A stretch of 64,000 nucleotides of DNA from Triticum aestivum (GCF_018294505.1 NC_057807.1:169660883-169724882), one strand, 5' to 3'; shown: positions 32,156 through 45,906, counted from the first letter of the stretch. Notes: generated by a model from the sequence alone, not told the origin. Numbers and translations are program-made.

Positions 32156-34738
32156 CGTGTTATTATAACCGGAACGCCGACGAGTGAATCGTGATGTATG
32201 AAATCTACACTCCTAGCAACTGTGTTGCTTGGTAGTTTAATGGGCAACAATTTCATTCTTAGCGTGTTGGTTATTAAATCATCATCCTAAGATTGATTGT
32301 GCTACCTAGTCCTTATTTCTGTTGCACTCTTCGATCAATGAGTTAGGATTGTGTCGATCCCTCACTCTTTTGATCATATCGTCTTGCTCTGAAAAGCAAG
32401 ATTGCTCCCGAGCTTAATAACATATCGGTGGTTCGTGACTTTCCAAATATCTTCTTGGAAGTGCTACCAGGTTGTCACCTGACCGCTATGTTATGTTCGT
32501 GATCAAGTTGGTTTCTTGTATACCACCCCTTCTCCAAGAATCCGTGTTGGATATCCCTGAGCTGGATGGTTAAGCTAAACAACAACTTGGAGAGTTGGAA
32601 GATAAAAGCTTTGCCAAATTTAGTTCATTCTAAAGGGATATCTTTGCGTTTGTGTGTGTGTTGAAGAAAGATGATATCTCCATCGATTGGTCCTCGTGAT
32701 CAGTTGTTGAACCTATTGTCTTATCAAACTTTGATTTGAGTATGGGCTATCGTCAAGTCAAATCAGAACCAACGATGTTCGTAATGTTGTCTTACTCGTG
32801 GTTGATCCCTCGAGCATACACCATTACATCTTTTGGTCTGACCAATGCTATCACCGTGTTCACATGATGATGGAAGTCCAGTGATATGGAAATTCCGATG
32901 AGTTGCTGTTGAGACCATCAGCGGCATTTTGTCTCCTCCATGATTCGTGTTGAACATCCAGCTGGTGTTGGAAACTTGTGTAAGCATTTTCTTCATGCCC
33001 CGTTCATGAACTATATGTTTGGATGAAAGAAGTGACTTCCTCTAATTCACGTGCACTTGGTGTAAGTTGCCGCCGTGGATCCGAGAAAGATTGTTTTTGC
33101 TTCGTTTGGAATCATCCCAAGTCAGTCATGCATGTGCAAGGTATTCTATGGTTTGGTAGATTAATTACCTCCACTCGATATGTATTCCGTAGCACGCCAA
33201 GCCACTGATTGATTTGTTCAAGGAGAAGAAGCTCCTTCTTAAGAATCATGACTTATGTTAGGATTTCATTATCCTCGATGATGGTTCCCAACCTGAACTC
33301 GGTAGAATTTTATTATAAGACTTCTGTGTGGTCATGCTTGTCCGGGACAGCGTGTTCACATATGTGTAGCAGAACCAGCTCATGTTTTGGAGCTTACTAC
33401 CGTAGTTCATTTCCCGAGAATCTCGCAACATTATCTCGTCGGTTTGTGTTGCAAACCTTCTTTTCCAGACATGTTGTCTAAAATATTTTGTTACCACCCG
33501 GATCTGAATCTCAGGCAGATATAATGGTTGGAACATTCCCAAGAACTATAATACTGGTCTCACCGTAACCGGTAAAGTGTATGTCGTGGCCAACACACCC
33601 AACCGGAAGACCTATTATTATAGTATCTTGTTGAGGAAGTTGGCCACCTCCCCATAAGGATTTCGTAGGATTTACTCCCTAATTGTTCCTTATGGATTCT
33701 TGACCTCCCGAAGTCCGACCTTTTACCTGATGTTCAAGATACCAAACCATATCTATAAATGGGTTATGCTAGTATATCAGGGAGAACATTAGAAGCGGAG
33801 TGCTAAATGTCTCTTGGTCAATCCTCCAGATTTTGATTCCTTTGCCTCGCTAAGGTGAAATCTGAGAAGGTGTTATCTTCCTTTGCATCTGCATCATCCA
33901 TCACTATTCATCATGGTAGTATGTTGTGTTGCTAGGATCCTTGACATGGATGTTGGTAAAACCTTGATGAATATGGAAATGCTCAAGTTCTTGAGAGCAC
34001 GCACAAGCACCAGGTGTTATCATCGGCACTAACTGGGATTGCTCTCAGTTTCCTCGGTTATGTTATAACTTTTCAAACAGTGGACTCACTCTCTACTGTT
34101 GAGCTTCTCCCCAGTTACTAAAATCATCCCTTGTGTTGTTTTCAACAAGGTAATCCACATCATCCATTCTAATCCGGGTATGCCATTCTACCGAACCCCT
34201 CTAAACGATCGCTCTAGAATTGCCTTAGGCTGGTATAAAGAGTTTCAATGATCTCTAAATCAAAGGTAATGCTTTTTGCCACTTAAGGGGATATTTCTAC
34301 GAGTCACCTTCCCTAAGGTGCATCATTATGGTATCATGGCAACTCAACTCCTCTCTACGTTGACAACCGTTCACCACCTTCTTAGGTGTGGAATTATTGC
34401 CTACCTAGTGAACCTTTGTCATGTGTTCCACTCCATCTCTCTAGATGTGTGCTTTGTGTCTCAGCTCAAGAGACGTTCCTATGTCTCACTTCATGGGTTG
34501 ATCCTGAGTTGCTCAAACCTCAAGGAGATCGATTCTCGTAAAATTCTCCCTTTCCTCTCGTTGTCATGTTGGATGAAGTTCTCAAAGCAAGATGCCGAGA
34601 TCAAGATGATGTAATGAATTAACATCTTCGAAAAGGACAGTTGGATCATGGAATTCATGTTATTAGTTTGTGTCCCCTTTGTCTTCTCACCTCACGTCTT
34701 GAATCTCGGGACGAGATTCTTGTTTAGTGGGGGTGAGT
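32156..34738 (+). pseudogene. Decayed pol (RT, RNase H, integrase traces) of the long-LTR Gypsy element
   Basis: No long frame survives, but pieces in shifting frames match Ty3/Gypsy pol. Near 32440-32480 a piece like the FP-[DN]-[VI]-F-x-E-LPG start of RT is seen; near 32660 a KKDD piece; near 33110-33180 WNHPKSVMHVQGIL resembles the WxxPKSVxxVRSFLGL thumb-region motif; near 33385-33600 pieces resemble the RNase H end (LNLRQ, then a WLE-type piece). The end at about 34700 (ATCTCGGGACGAGATTC) is typical of this group. Stops and frameshifts are everywhere, so it is long dead. The RNase H motif comes well after RT, the Gypsy order. Confidence 0.65.
34725..34738 (+). other. Polypurine tract of the long-LTR Gypsy element
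   Basis: Purine-rich AGTGGGGGTGAGT-type stretch immediately before the 3' LTR. Confidence 0.6.
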
Positions 34739-37700
34739 TGTCACATCCCTAGTTCTGGTATGCTCTGAGCTAGCTAGTCATGTGTTGCATCATGTTTAAT
34801 TTCTTTTTAACTTGAAATGGGGATTGTTCAAACCCTAGCACCAGATCAAATCAAATAGGTTCAACCTAAAATAATCTTCAATGAACCCAAAATGCCTTTG
34901 GAAATGTTCATGATTTTTGATAAAGGTGAAAACCTCTGCCAAAAATGATGAGCATATTTCTTGGCCATTTATGGATTTTTGAATTAACTCATATTATATT
35001 TGAATTGGGGCACTTAAACTCTATAAATATTTTAAATGCTCTAATAAATTCTGAGAATAGTTGAGGGCTATTGGGAATAATCCAGTATGTGCCTACAATT
35101 TATTTCAGGATTTTATTAAGTGATTTAGTATTTTACTAAATCCAAAATAACAAAGACAGAAAATAGAAAACATTAAATAAAAGAGAGAGAGAGAGAGGAC
35201 TAACCTGGGCTTTCTTACCTGGTGCTCCTGTAGCCCAACACTGTGCATAGCCGGCCCAGCCCAGCTCCACCTCCCCCGTCGTCTTCCTCCTTTTGCCAGG
35301 AGGACGAAGGGCGCGTGCCCGGCGCGCGTGACCACACGCCGGCCACCTCCTGCTTACCTGCTCGCTGCTGGAGGCACCCGAGGACGCCACACACCCCCCC
35401 GGGTCCTCTCAATTCTTCCCCCGTGCTCATCCCCTCCCCTGTTCCTCTCGCGCGCACCCACCGAGCGCAGCCGTTGCCGCCGACGAGCACCGCCGTGGCC
35501 ACAGCCACTGCCTCACCTCGCCGATGCTCTCAGAGGCTCCGCCTCGACCCCCTCTTCCTCCTCACGGAGACACGCCCCGCGGCAGCCCCTACAACGCCGC
35601 CATCGGCCCCGTCTTCTTCCTCGGACTCCGGCGATCGCCGTCGTCGCTCCGTCGTCTGCAGGCCTTCCCCGAGCCCGACGAGTACTTCAATCGACGTGCT
35701 GTGAGCCTCCGGTCATTTTCCCCTAACGCCTCGTCCTTTTGCACACCGTAGTCGTCGTGTTCATCGAGGTCGAAGCTCACCTCCGCCCGAGCTCGTCACC
35801 GGTGTCAGTCCGGTGACCCTTTCATCATGCTAGCATGCCCAATAGCCTTGTTAGCACGTGCAGCCGCCGTAGATGCCAAGCAACGCACGCCTTGCTCACA
35901 GTAGCGACGAATCCGTCGATGCCCGAGCTCCGGTCGCCGCTCACCTCGACGTTGTCGTCGTTTCCGGCCGCCCCAGCAGGTGCTGCTTCCACCATTGGAT
36001 GCGCGCGAGTTCCAACTCCGCGTAGATGCCCTCAGTGCGCCTAGCTGCGGCCTGTAGCGCCGCCCCGACCAACTCCGGCGAGTTTCCGCCGCTGCTGTGG
36101 TCGCCGACGTCACCTGCTGATGTGGCGCTGGTTAGTTAGTGCTAATGACCACTATAAGCACCCCCATGAGCCACTGCCATGTGGGCCCCTGAGCTTAATT
36201 AGGTTAGTATAATTTTTCTGTTAGATTAGTGCTAATGCTGTGGACCCCACGTGTCAACTTTGACTCTGGCCCAGTCAGCGTTGACCGGTCCCACCTGTCA
36301 TTCACTCAAGCCAGCCCTGAGTCACTGACCAATGGGACCCACATGTCAGGTTTAACCTGCAGCAGCGCCTGTTGACCTGCTGATGTCACAATGACGCAGT
36401 GCTTATGCAATAAAGCATTTACTGGATTTATTTTTATATAGGAAATTCCAAAAAATGTAGCAAACTTCAAAAATTCATAGAAAATAATCTATAACTCAGA
36501 TTGGAATAAGTTGTATATGAAAAATGATCAGAAAAATCCAACCTGTCCATCTGTACTGGTTTCATGCATGTTAGAGCAACCTAACCTTGCTGTTTAGATG
36601 AAACATGATAATGCACTTATATGAGTTCATAGCTTAGGCTTGTATTTGAATCTTTGATTCAAATAAGATCAAACCACTCTGGTTTTAGTTGCATTAGCCT
36701 AACACACAGCATATTGACATGTCATGAGCATGCATCATATTGTGCATTGCATTGATTGTGCTTCCTTCTGTGTTGCCGGTATTTGTCCCCTCTCGTTAGA
36801 CGTGATACCGACGACGAGATCGATGACACCGATGAAGAGCTATACTATCTTCAGAAGTGTCAGGCAAGCAAAACCCCCTTGTTCATTCCGATACAATCCC
36901 ATTCTCTCGCTCCTGCTCTCTTTTACTGCATTAGGACGACAACGATTCAACTATTACATGTTGCGGTAGTTGAACCCCTTCCCTCTGCATGACCTGTCAT
37001 TGCCACAGTAAATAGATGAAACCCACTAGCATGAGTAGGAGTTGTTTGAGCCCTGTTGTGCCTACTCATTCATGCTTGTTTGTCATGCCTGCTATTGCTT
37101 AGAGTTGTGTCAGGTCAGATTCATCAGGGATGAATTGGAGGTGTGTGAATATGTCCTACTGTGTGTGAGCTAAGTCTGTGAACACGATTTGGTAAAGGTA
37201 GCGGTGAGAGGGCATGTACGAGTACATGATGGGTTGTCTCATTGAAACCATTCTCAGGAACTGAGTTCTGTGTTTGTGATCCATGAATAGTTACTACCAC
37301 ACAATGGGTTCCGGTAACTCGACCCCTCTTGACTTATTAATCAACATGATCTCTGTCCAGGAGTTGCAACTAGTTTCTGGTGTTTGTAGGTAGTGTTAGT
37401 AGTCTACCAAGTGGCACCCGGTACAGGTGGGATTGGGCAGACTAGGCACAGTGGCACGGTGTACCAAGTGGCACCCGAATGGTGGGCTTGGGAACCCTGC
37501 TCACATTGTTTGGGGCCGTGAGCGACACACCGGCCGGATCTCCTTGCGGATGGAACCCAAATAGGTGATAAACCTGGACGAGAGACTTGTATGGTTAGTC
37601 AGGTCGTGGACGACTCCCTCGCCAGGCTTCCGCTTGAAGGTTGCCGAGATACACGAGGTGTACATGGCGGTAAGTGGCGAGAGCGTGTGTGAAGAAGTAC

Positions 37701-38927
37701 ACCCCTGCAGGGTTAACATTATCTATTCGAATAGCCGTGTCCGAGGTAAAGGACTTCTGGGTTGCCTGTACAGTTCATAGACAAGTGAAAGTGGATACTC
37801 TAAAATACGCAAGATAACGTGAGTGCTATGGATGGCGTTCTCGTAGGGAGACGGGAGCGGATCCATAGTGGTGTATTGATATGGTGAATGTGTGGACTCG
37901 TGGTTGCCACCTCAAAAGAGTTACTTGCAGTCGTAGTTCAGGATAGCCACCGAGTCAAAGCTGGCTTGCTGCAGTTAAACCCCACCATCCCCTTTGTTGA
38001 CAATGATGCATATGTAGTTAGATCTGATGTAAGTCTTGCTGGGTACATTTGTACTCACGTTTGCCTATTTTATGTTTTTGCAGAGAGACTCAGTCTCGCT
38101 ATTAGTTCCGCGTGGAGTTCGACGTTTAGCTTGTTACCTCAGCTACGATCTTGTGCCCTCGGCAGGATCTAGTAGATAGTCGGGCTTCTCAGCCTTTTTC
38201 ATTTGCAGATGTCTGTACTCAGACATGTTAAGCTTCCGCTTGTGCTTTGACTTGTATGCTCTGGGTGTTGGGTCATGAGACCCATGTTTGTAATATCTCG
38301 CTCCTGAGAGCCTAATGAATAAATACTTGAGTCGTAGAGTCATGTTGTGATGCCATGTTGTATTTGCACATATCGAGCATATTGTGTGTATGTTATTGAA
38401 ATGCTTGGTACGTGTGGGATCTGACTATCTAGTTGTTTATCCTTAGTAGCCTCTATTATCGGGAAATGTCTCCTAGTGTTTCCACCGAGCCATGGTAGCT
38501 TGCTACTGCTCCGGAACACTTAGGCTGGCTGGCATGTGTCCTTCTTCGTTCCTGTGTCTGTCCCCTCGGGGAAATGTCACGCGATGAATACCGGAGTCCT
38601 GTTAGCCCGCTACAGCCCGGTTCACCGGAGTCCTGCTAGCCTAGTGCTATAGCCTGGATTCACTCGCTGATGACCGACACGTTCGATGCTGGGTCATGGA
38701 TGCCTGTCCCTGTAAGTTTGTGCCACTTTGGGCTTATGACTAGCCATGTCAGCCCGGGCTCCTTATCATATGGATGCTAGCGACACTATGATATACGTGT
38801 GCCAAAAGGCGCAAACGGTCCCGGGCAAAGGTAAGGCGACACCCGTGGGAATACCGTGCGTGAGGCCGCAAAGTGATATGAGGTGTTACATGCTAGATCG
38901 ATGTGGCATTGAGTCGGGGCCCTGACA
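34739..38927 (+). repeat. 3' LTR of the long-LTR Gypsy element
   Basis: 4189 bp, TGTCACATCC...GGCCCTGACA. Colinear with the 5' LTR except for the CACTA guest; visible differences include single bases and the length of the (GA)n run near 35181. It preserves the empty CACTA site near 37150. Confidence 0.92.
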
Positions 38928-41533
38928 AGTAGTGGTTCTATATCACCGAGCCGCGTGGTAAAAAGTGGGCCGCTGCTCCTGAATTCAGATCCGGAGCCCC
39001 GCTGCGGCTCACTTCCTGGCCCAAGAAGGGCCTGAACTGGTCCTCATCTGATGAGCTGTCGGTGCTCCAAACACGCGTCGAGAGCGTGGTAGAAAAGGAT
39101 GTCAAACTCGTCAATGTAGTCCAGGTGATGTTACTTTGCCTGGTTCTCCCTTGCCAACACCGAGCCTGCCGCTTGTGGGAATACGACCCAGCCGAGCACC
39201 ACACCCAACGGGAGCTCTACGGCTCCTCCCACAAGGACATCTGGAAGGTGCTCTTCAAGTCTTGCAAGCTGTGGCCGGGCTCCGCCGAAGACCGCGGGTA
39301 TCAACTGTCTCGCTCTGCAAGTCCGGTAAGTCATTGCTATGTTCTATCTATCCATGTCCCGAGGGAGACACTTTTATCACGCTTTCTACGATAATCCCAG
39401 GAATGGACGAAGAAGGTGGGGCGAATACACTGTCCGGCCCCGCTACCGGACGAACCGGCAGGACCTCTTCTGACGAAGATGCTGGTCCCAGCGCCTTACG
39501 AGGCGCCGAAGAAAGAGGCCTCCAAGAAGGTCAAGAAGACCCGGAGCAGCCTCCGTCGCCGCGACGCTTCGGACACAAAATCCGAAGACTCCAGCGCCCA
39601 TCCCCCTCCAAAGACGAAGAGGAGGAGGAAGAAGACGAGTCCTCCACGAGGGGAGGGAAGAAAAGGATGGCTTCCTCATCCCTAGAGGCCGAATCACCAA
39701 AGAGGGGGAAAAGTTCCCTCCCGGAGGCGTCCACCACGACCACTAATAGCAGCCCGCAGTGGGATCCCAGGGCCCAGCCCCTGGTAAAGTCGTGAGTACA
39801 CGAAATCCAAACACGCATACGCGTCTGGGGTTATTAGGATGTAGTAGTTTAACTGCCGCCATACTTTGTGCAGCCCGGCGAGGTCCCACGCCGGACAGTC
39901 CTCATTGGAGGATTTGCTGAGCTCAGATGCCCTGGAGAGCGAGACGCCTCTAGTGGCCCCTTCCCTGAAGCCTATGCGCGACACCGAGGTGTCGTCTCAG
40001 CGAGACCCGGACCAGGGAGGGCATATCTCTGGGGCCGGACACACGGGAGCAGCGGTTCCCATGATCGTTGACGGCGGGGGCGATCTTAGATTCGGCCCGC
40101 GGCCGGACACGGTCCTGGAGACCTTCAAAGCTGCAGGATCGGGCGAGAAGCCCCCCTCAACGGAGGGAGGCAAGCCCGCTCCACTAGCAACCTCTGTCCA
40201 AGCAGAGTTGCCGGGCGGCCTATCGACAACGCTAAAGAGTGCATCCATCGTCGATGAACATCGCGCCCTCATGGGTGCGGTGATTGAAAAGATTCAGTCC
40301 GCTGAGAGCGGACTGAGTGAATCCTGCCTTAGCCTTATAAAAGGCTTTGAGGTATGTTTTTAGAAACCTTTGAAGATTGTCATAGTACGAGTGGTACCCC
40401 CTGATGCACTATCCCGTGAAAGAGAGAGAGCCAGACAGGGGATCAAATTTCCGCCTCGCAGGAGACTCAGTTAATGACATATATCCCTTTGTTTGAAAAC
40501 AGGCGTCTATAGCGACGATCGCCTCTTATAATGTAGAGGTGTCCGGACTAAAGCAGAGTCTGTAACGGGCCAAAGAAGAACTTGGCCGCATGAAGAAGTA
40601 GTTGGAGGACAAGCAAGGTATGTCGAAACCTTTTGCTAAGTTGAGAACGAATGAGTAGTTGTGCCTGATAAAAATATTTGTATTGTATGCTCTAGGAGCG
40701 AGTGCCAAAATTGAGGCACTGAAGAAGGCTGTGGCCGAAGCCGACAAGAAGGCCGCTGCAGAGCAGGCTCTTCGTGAGAAGCACGAGGGCAGGGTCATCG
40801 AAGCTGAGCGAGAGCTCCAAGAGGCCGTGAAGAAAAGCGTGACCTTGGAGCAGAGTCTAGCAGGGAAAGAATCCGAACTCACCCAACCTCTCCAGGCCGC
40901 AGATGCTCGAGAAGAAGCCCGAGGTGCTCTGAAGGACATTCAGGAGGCACAGAGGGTTGCGGCTGGTAAGGATTTTTGTACTAAAAGCAATTTTTACATA
41001 GTAATGGGAGGAACTCTAAGCGACAAACTGAATTCTTGTTTCTCCAGGGGCGTTTATAGACCTGCCGCGCAGCATATCTGATGCTGCCCAATGCTACCGG
41101 GCTGAGGAGAAGAAGTCTGCGAAGAAGCATTTCTGGCCATAGTATTTGGCGCGCAAATTATCCGGTGCCCTTTATCGATCAGCTGAAGCAGCTGGTCGAA
41201 CTGCACTAGGCGGCCGAACTAGCCATGAAGGATTTAGTTGTCCGGCTGTGGCCCATGGAGCCAATTCCAAGCAGTTACTTCGGACTCATGAAGCGGATTG
41301 TTGGTGCTTGCCCTCGGCTTGAATTCATTAAGCGATCGGTCTGTATAGAGGGTGCACGCATGGCGTTTGCCCGTGCGAAGGTGCACTGGGGGAAGCTTGA
41401 TGCTGAGAAGCTGATGACTGAGGGACCACCGAAGGGTAAGGAGCATCGCAAGCCCGAATTATACTATGAAGGTGTCCTGAAAGGAGCCCGCCTTGTGGTG
41501 GAACAGTGTACCAAAGACACTATATTTCCCTAA
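38928..41533 (+). pseudogene. Antisense gene of Fatima-A, remaining exons
   Basis: Continues exon 1 after the Gypsy insertion (YITEPRGKKWAAAPEF...) to 39325, donor GTAAGT. Exon 2 is 39401-39791 (donor GTGAGT), exon 3 39874-40351 (donor GTATGT), exon 4 40503-40617 (donor GTATGT), exon 5 40696-40965 (donor GTAAGG), exon 6 41048-41533 ending TAA. Every intron begins GT and ends AG. Exon 2 is acidic/basic low complexity; exon 5 is a clear coiled coil (KAVAEADKKAAAEQALREKH); exon 6 holds the conserved C-terminal domain with SVCIEGARMAFARAKVHW. Stops in exon 4 (TAA near 40563, TAG 40599-40601) and early exon 6 (TAG near 41140) kill the frame. The exon 4 TAG is also present in Fatima-0. Confidence 0.8.
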
Positions 41534-42391
41534 AGGCAGTCATGCTGTCATTTGTAATGCGGGATACTGGCACTGTTATTGTTTATTGCCTCTTATATGA
41601 ACATTTTTTCTTCCTGTGCGGCCGTTTAGTGTATATAAATCCTGAGAGTTGGCCAGTCGTCGGCTTCTGCCCCCACGTATAAAGTACGGGGGTGTTCGGG
41701 ATATACCTGAACACTCTTTATCCCATTTTTGGGTCCTTGAAGGAGGTGTTCATCACCGCGAACTAGGCAATCAGACTATAGGGCTTTATCATTCTCACTT
41801 AGCCATAAAAATTCGAGTATGGTAGGCACAACCCCTGGTATTCGGAAGACCGTACGAGGGGCTCTAACGGCGCCTGATCGGAGGACCGATCCGTCGCACT
41901 TTGCATTTGTTATGGCATTATGCGGAATAAATCTTTAAAGATTTCACAACCTCTCGAACAGCTGATCAGCTCTCGCTGTATCATGACAGTCAGTTTTCGG
42001 CTTTCTCTACTGAGGTGCTCGTCCGGAAGAACCAGGACACAATCGTAGTAGTTCTCCCAGCGCTACCTTAGCCGATGGAGAGGAACGTAAGGTACAAAAC
42101 ATGGGAGCCAGGCAAACCTTAATGACCCAAGACATGATTCGGAGCTGATGCATATAGTGCTATAAGTTCGGGGTGCCGAGCGACCGAGAAGGTGGCCGAA
42201 CTTTTTTGCCATATTATGAGTACTATGAAGCCCCTGGCATAGTGCGGCAAGACACTATGTGTGGGTGCCGTTATGACGAAAAAAGCGTCAGTGACGAATG
42301 ACGGCCAGTAAGTGTTATTTAAGTTTACGTATTGTAGTAGAGTGACATGTCTATGCGTATGAGTACGGTTTATGCTTATGAAAAGAGGTGT
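41534..42391. other. Fatima-A spacer
   Basis: Non-coding, between the 3' end of the antisense gene and the Fatima-B insertion. It aligns by eye with 55682-56500 in Fatima-0 and, inverted, with 45907-46978 in Fatima-B (shared words near GACATGATTCGGAGCTGATG). Confidence 0.6.
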
Positions 42392-42913
42392 TGAGGGAGT
42401 CCTGGATTGGGGGGTGTCCGGATAGCCGGATTACCATCATCAGCCGAACTATCATCGGCCAGACTATCATCATCGACCGGACTCCAATACTATAAAGATA
42501 CAAGATTGAAGACTTCGTCTCGTGTCCGGATGGGACTTTCCTTGGCGTGGAAGGCAAGCTTGGCAATACGGATATGTAGATCTCCTACCATTGTAACCGA
42601 CTCTATGTAACCCTAGCCCTCTCCGGTGTCTATATAAACGGGATGGCTCTAGTCCGTAGGATAACCAACAACATCAACCCTTACAATCATACCATAGGCT
42701 AGCTTTTAGGGTTTAGCCTCCTTGATCTCGTGGTAGATCCACTCTTGTAAACATCCACAATATCAATATCAATCAAGCAGGACGTAGGGTTTTACCTCCA
42801 TCAAGAGGGCCTGAACCTGGGTAAAACATCGTGTCCCTTGTCTCCTGTTACCATCTGCCTAGACGCACAGTTCGGGACCCCCTACCCGAGATCCGCCGGT
42901 TTTGACACTGACA
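42392..42913 (+). repeat. 5' LTR of Fatima-B
   Basis: TGAGGGAGTCCTGGATTGG...TTGACACTGACA, with a TATATAAA box near 42630. Confidence 0.93.
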
Positions 42914-42960
42914 TTGGTGCTTTCATTGAGAGTTCCTCTGTGTCGTCACCGATAGGCTTG

Positions 42961-45276
42961 ATGGCCTCTCTAATCAACAACGACACGGTCCTGGGTGTGA
43001 CTTTTCTCCCCGGACAGATCTTCGTATTCGGCGGCTTCGCACTGCGGGCCAACTCGCTTGGCCGTTAGGTCAGGTTCGGAAGCCTAAACTTCACGGCCGA
43101 TATCCGCGGGGACTGGATTCCCGACGGATCCGAGCCACAGCCGAGTGTGCCGCACTGTCATGATGGGCACGACCTAACTCTGCCGCCGGACAGCGCCTTG
43201 GGGGCCGCACACGAATCCGCTCCGACCTATAGTCCGAAGCCGATCACGCAGATCGAGGACGGATGGCTGGACACCGCCTCGGGAACTGCAACTTCCACGG
43301 TGATGGAGCCAAACGCTAACCTTGTCCCGCATAAAACTCATGACTTCGAGGCACCAGACTCACTACCGGACTCCGAACCTCCCGCGCCCCTGCTAGTCGA
43401 ATCCGATTGGGCGCCGATCATGGAATTCACCGCTGTGGACAGCCTTTAGCACTCACCCTTCGGCGACATCGTAAATTCGCTGAAGCGTCTCTCGCTATCC
43501 GGAGAGCCCTGGCCGGACTATGGCCAGGATGGTTGGGACGTAGACGACGAAGAAATTCAAAGCCCACCCACCACCCACTTCGTAGCCATTGTCGACGATT
43601 TAACCGACGTGCTAAACTACGACTCCGAAGACATCGGCGGTATGGACGACAATGACGGAGGCAATCCAGAACCAGTGCCTACAGGGCACTGGAAGGCCAA
43701 CTCGTCACACGACGTATATATGGTGGATACCCCAAAAGGGAGCGACGACGAGGATCAACGGGTCGCGGCAAAGGATAATCCCGCCGATAAACAACCAAAG
43801 CGGCGACACAAGCGCCGCCCTAAACCCCGCCTCAGCAAGAACAGCATTCCCAATGACCCAGCGTTAGAGCAGGGCCAACCAGTGGACGACGAACATGCAA
43901 CCAAGCAATCGTCCGGACAAGATGAACCGGATGATCAACCCCTTCCCGGAGCAACCAATAGTCCGGACAACCTCACACCGGACACACCACCGGAGCACAA
44001 GAACCTTCACAAAAGACTCGTCACCACTGCAAGAAGTTTGAAGAAGGAAAAACGGAAGCTCAAAACAGCGGAAGACCGCAAGCAAATATGGCAATGGCCA
44101 TCACACAAAGAGCTACCCGAAGTGCAAGCTGCTGCCAGAATTTGACGAGGAAGCCATAGAGCCCTCACCATCAAAAAATAAAGAGGCCGCCTGGCCGGAT
44201 AGATGGCCAGATGACAGGCCAAAAGCGGCAAACGGCGCCGCACACAAGCCGACCTATGACCCTGGGAAAATAGACGGCCCAACTAGGTCCATCTACGGGC
44301 CAAAAAAGAGGGCCCCAGGAAGTAACACAACACGACAAGTGTCCGAAGACAGCGGCACACCCAAATACAGGGGCGCCGCACACCCGCTATGTTTCACCGA
44401 TGAGGTGCTGGATCATGAATTCCTAGCAGGGTTTAAACCCATAAACATAGAGGCATATGACGGAACAACAGACCTGGAGTCTGGATAGAAGATTACATAC
44501 TACACATACACATGGCTAGAGGAGATGATCTCCACGCCATAAAATATCTACCCCTCAAGCTCAAAGGGCCATCTCGGCATTGGCTCAAAAGCCTCCCAGA
44601 AAACACTGTTGGAAGTTGGGAAGAGCTTGAGGACGCATTTAGAGCAAATTTTCAAGGGACTTATGTCCGCCTTCCGGATGCAGACGATCTGAGTCACATA
44701 ACTCAACAGCCCGGAGAGTCAGCGCGCAAATTCTGGAACAGGTTCCTTACCAAAAAGAACCAAGTAGTCGACTGTCCAGACGCGGAAGCCTTAGCGGCTT
44801 TTAAACACAACGTCCGAGACGAATGGCTCGCCAGACACCTCGGCCAAGAGAAGCCAAGAACAATGGCCGCGCTAACAAGCCTCATGACGCGCTTTTGCGC
44901 AGGAGAAGACAACTGGATAGCAAGATGCAGCACCAGCGACCCGAGTACATCCGAGATCAGAGATGGAAACGAAAAATCACGGCACAGGAAAGATAAGCGC
45001 TGGAATAAAGAAAGAAGCCCAAAGAGCACGGCGGTCAGCGCCGGATTCAAAAGCTCGCGGCCAAACAATAAAACACTGCCTCTTAAGGACAACAGTGAAG
45101 AGCTATCCAACTTAAACAAAATTTTGGATCGGATATGTCAAATCCAAAGTACCTCCGGAAGGCCTGCAAGCCATACCAACCGAAATTGTTGGGTTTTCAA
45201 ACAGTCCGGCAGGCTCAACGCCGAACACAAGGGGCTCGATGCGCCAAGCGAGGACGACGACGCACCACATCAGTAG
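42961..45276 (+). pseudogene. Fatima-B gag, broken
   Basis: ATG 42961 (MASLINNDTVLGVTF), 47 bases after the 5' LTR. The frame is hit by a TAG (43066-43068), a further stop after VDSL near 43447, and frameshifts in 44130-44510. Pieces follow the gag of Fatima-0: an acidic middle (DDLTDVLNYDSEDIGGMDDN), a basic stretch, and a capsid domain at 44512-45000 (LPLKLKGPSRHWLKSLPEN, then LSHITQQPGESARKFWNRF, DEWLARHLGQ). A zinc-knuckle-like patch (SHTNRNCWVFK) lies near 45170. The stop at 45274 ends the gag part. Gag would form the particle; this copy cannot. Confidence 0.85.
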
Positions 45277-45333
45277 AGCAACGGAAGTTAGAAGACTTTC
45301 CCACAAGAAGTCAAAACAGTAAACTCACTTCAT

Positions 45334-45906
45334 GTGATAGTACGGAAAACCAACACGACACTCACTAAGACAAGTGCCGAATGGTCCACCCCAGCGGAAC
45401 GCCAGGATTGGATGTCAAAACCAATCACTTTTGACCATCGGGATTATTCCAGAAGTATCCGGAATGCAGGATGGACTGCTCTGATATTGGATCCCATAAT
45501 AGACGGACTGCGATTTACGCAAGTTCTGATGGACGGTGGTAGTGACTTAAACCTGCTATATCCGGACACAATCCGCGGGATGGGGATAGACCCTACTACA
45601 ATTCGACATAGCCGCACTTCCTTCAAAGGAGTGGCGCCAGGCCCTTACGCCAGGTGCATAGGTTCATTATTACTGGAAGTTGTGTTTGGGTCACCTGACA
45701 ACTTCCGACGAGAAAAGCTAACCTTTCATGTCGCCCCATTCAAAAGTAGCTATCAAGCACTACTGGGACGTGAAGCTTTCGTCCGCTTTAACGCAATACC
45801 ACACTACGTGTCTCTTACGCTTAAAATGCCCGGTCCACGTGGCATCATTTCATTAAAAAGGTCGGCTAAGACCCCGAACACGGCTGGACGGGTCTGGAAT
45901 AAATAA
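45334..45906 (+). CDS. Fatima-B protease domain, 3' end of the gag-protease coding region
   Basis: An open stretch of about 190 codons with no good ATG of its own; it continues the gag-pro reading from 45276 after a stop and shift. The retropepsin-like motif VLMDGGSDLNLLY is near 45525, followed by the flap and the LGREAF and KMPGPRG blocks that are shared with Fatima-C and 0. Unlike Fatima-C, nothing like reverse transcriptase follows the KMPGPRG block; the frame ends 23 codons later. It needs gag in cis or a frameshift to be made, so it is probably not expressed. Confidence 0.65.
   Translation: MIVRKTNTTLTKTSAEWSTPAERQDWMSKPITFDHRDYSRSIRNAGWTALILDPIIDGLRFTQVLMDGGSDLNLLYPDTIRGMGIDPTTIRHSRTSFKGVAPGPYARCIGSLLLEVVFGSPDNFRREKLTFHVAPFKSSYQALLGREAFVRFNAIPHYVSLTLKMPGPRGIISLKRSAKTPNTAGRVWNK

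Larger units (their letters stand above)
4472..38927 (+). mobile_element. Old Ty3/Gypsy element with 4.2 kb LTRs (Del/Tekay-like)
   Basis: Bounded by LTRs 4472-12009 (including a CACTA guest) and 34739-38927. It begins TGTCACATCC and ends CCTGACA. The flanks are AGCAG (4467-4471) and AGTAG (38928-38932), a 5 bp TSD with one change. A primer-binding site for initiator Met-tRNA follows the 5' LTR and a purine-rich TTTAGTGGGGGTGAGT stretch precedes the 3' LTR. The net length without guests is about 12.3 kb, of which 8.4 kb is LTR. The internal 3.9 kb has only decayed pol traces. Long LTRs and the GGGACGAGATTC-type pol end suggest the Del/Tekay group; I do not name the family. Confidence 0.9.
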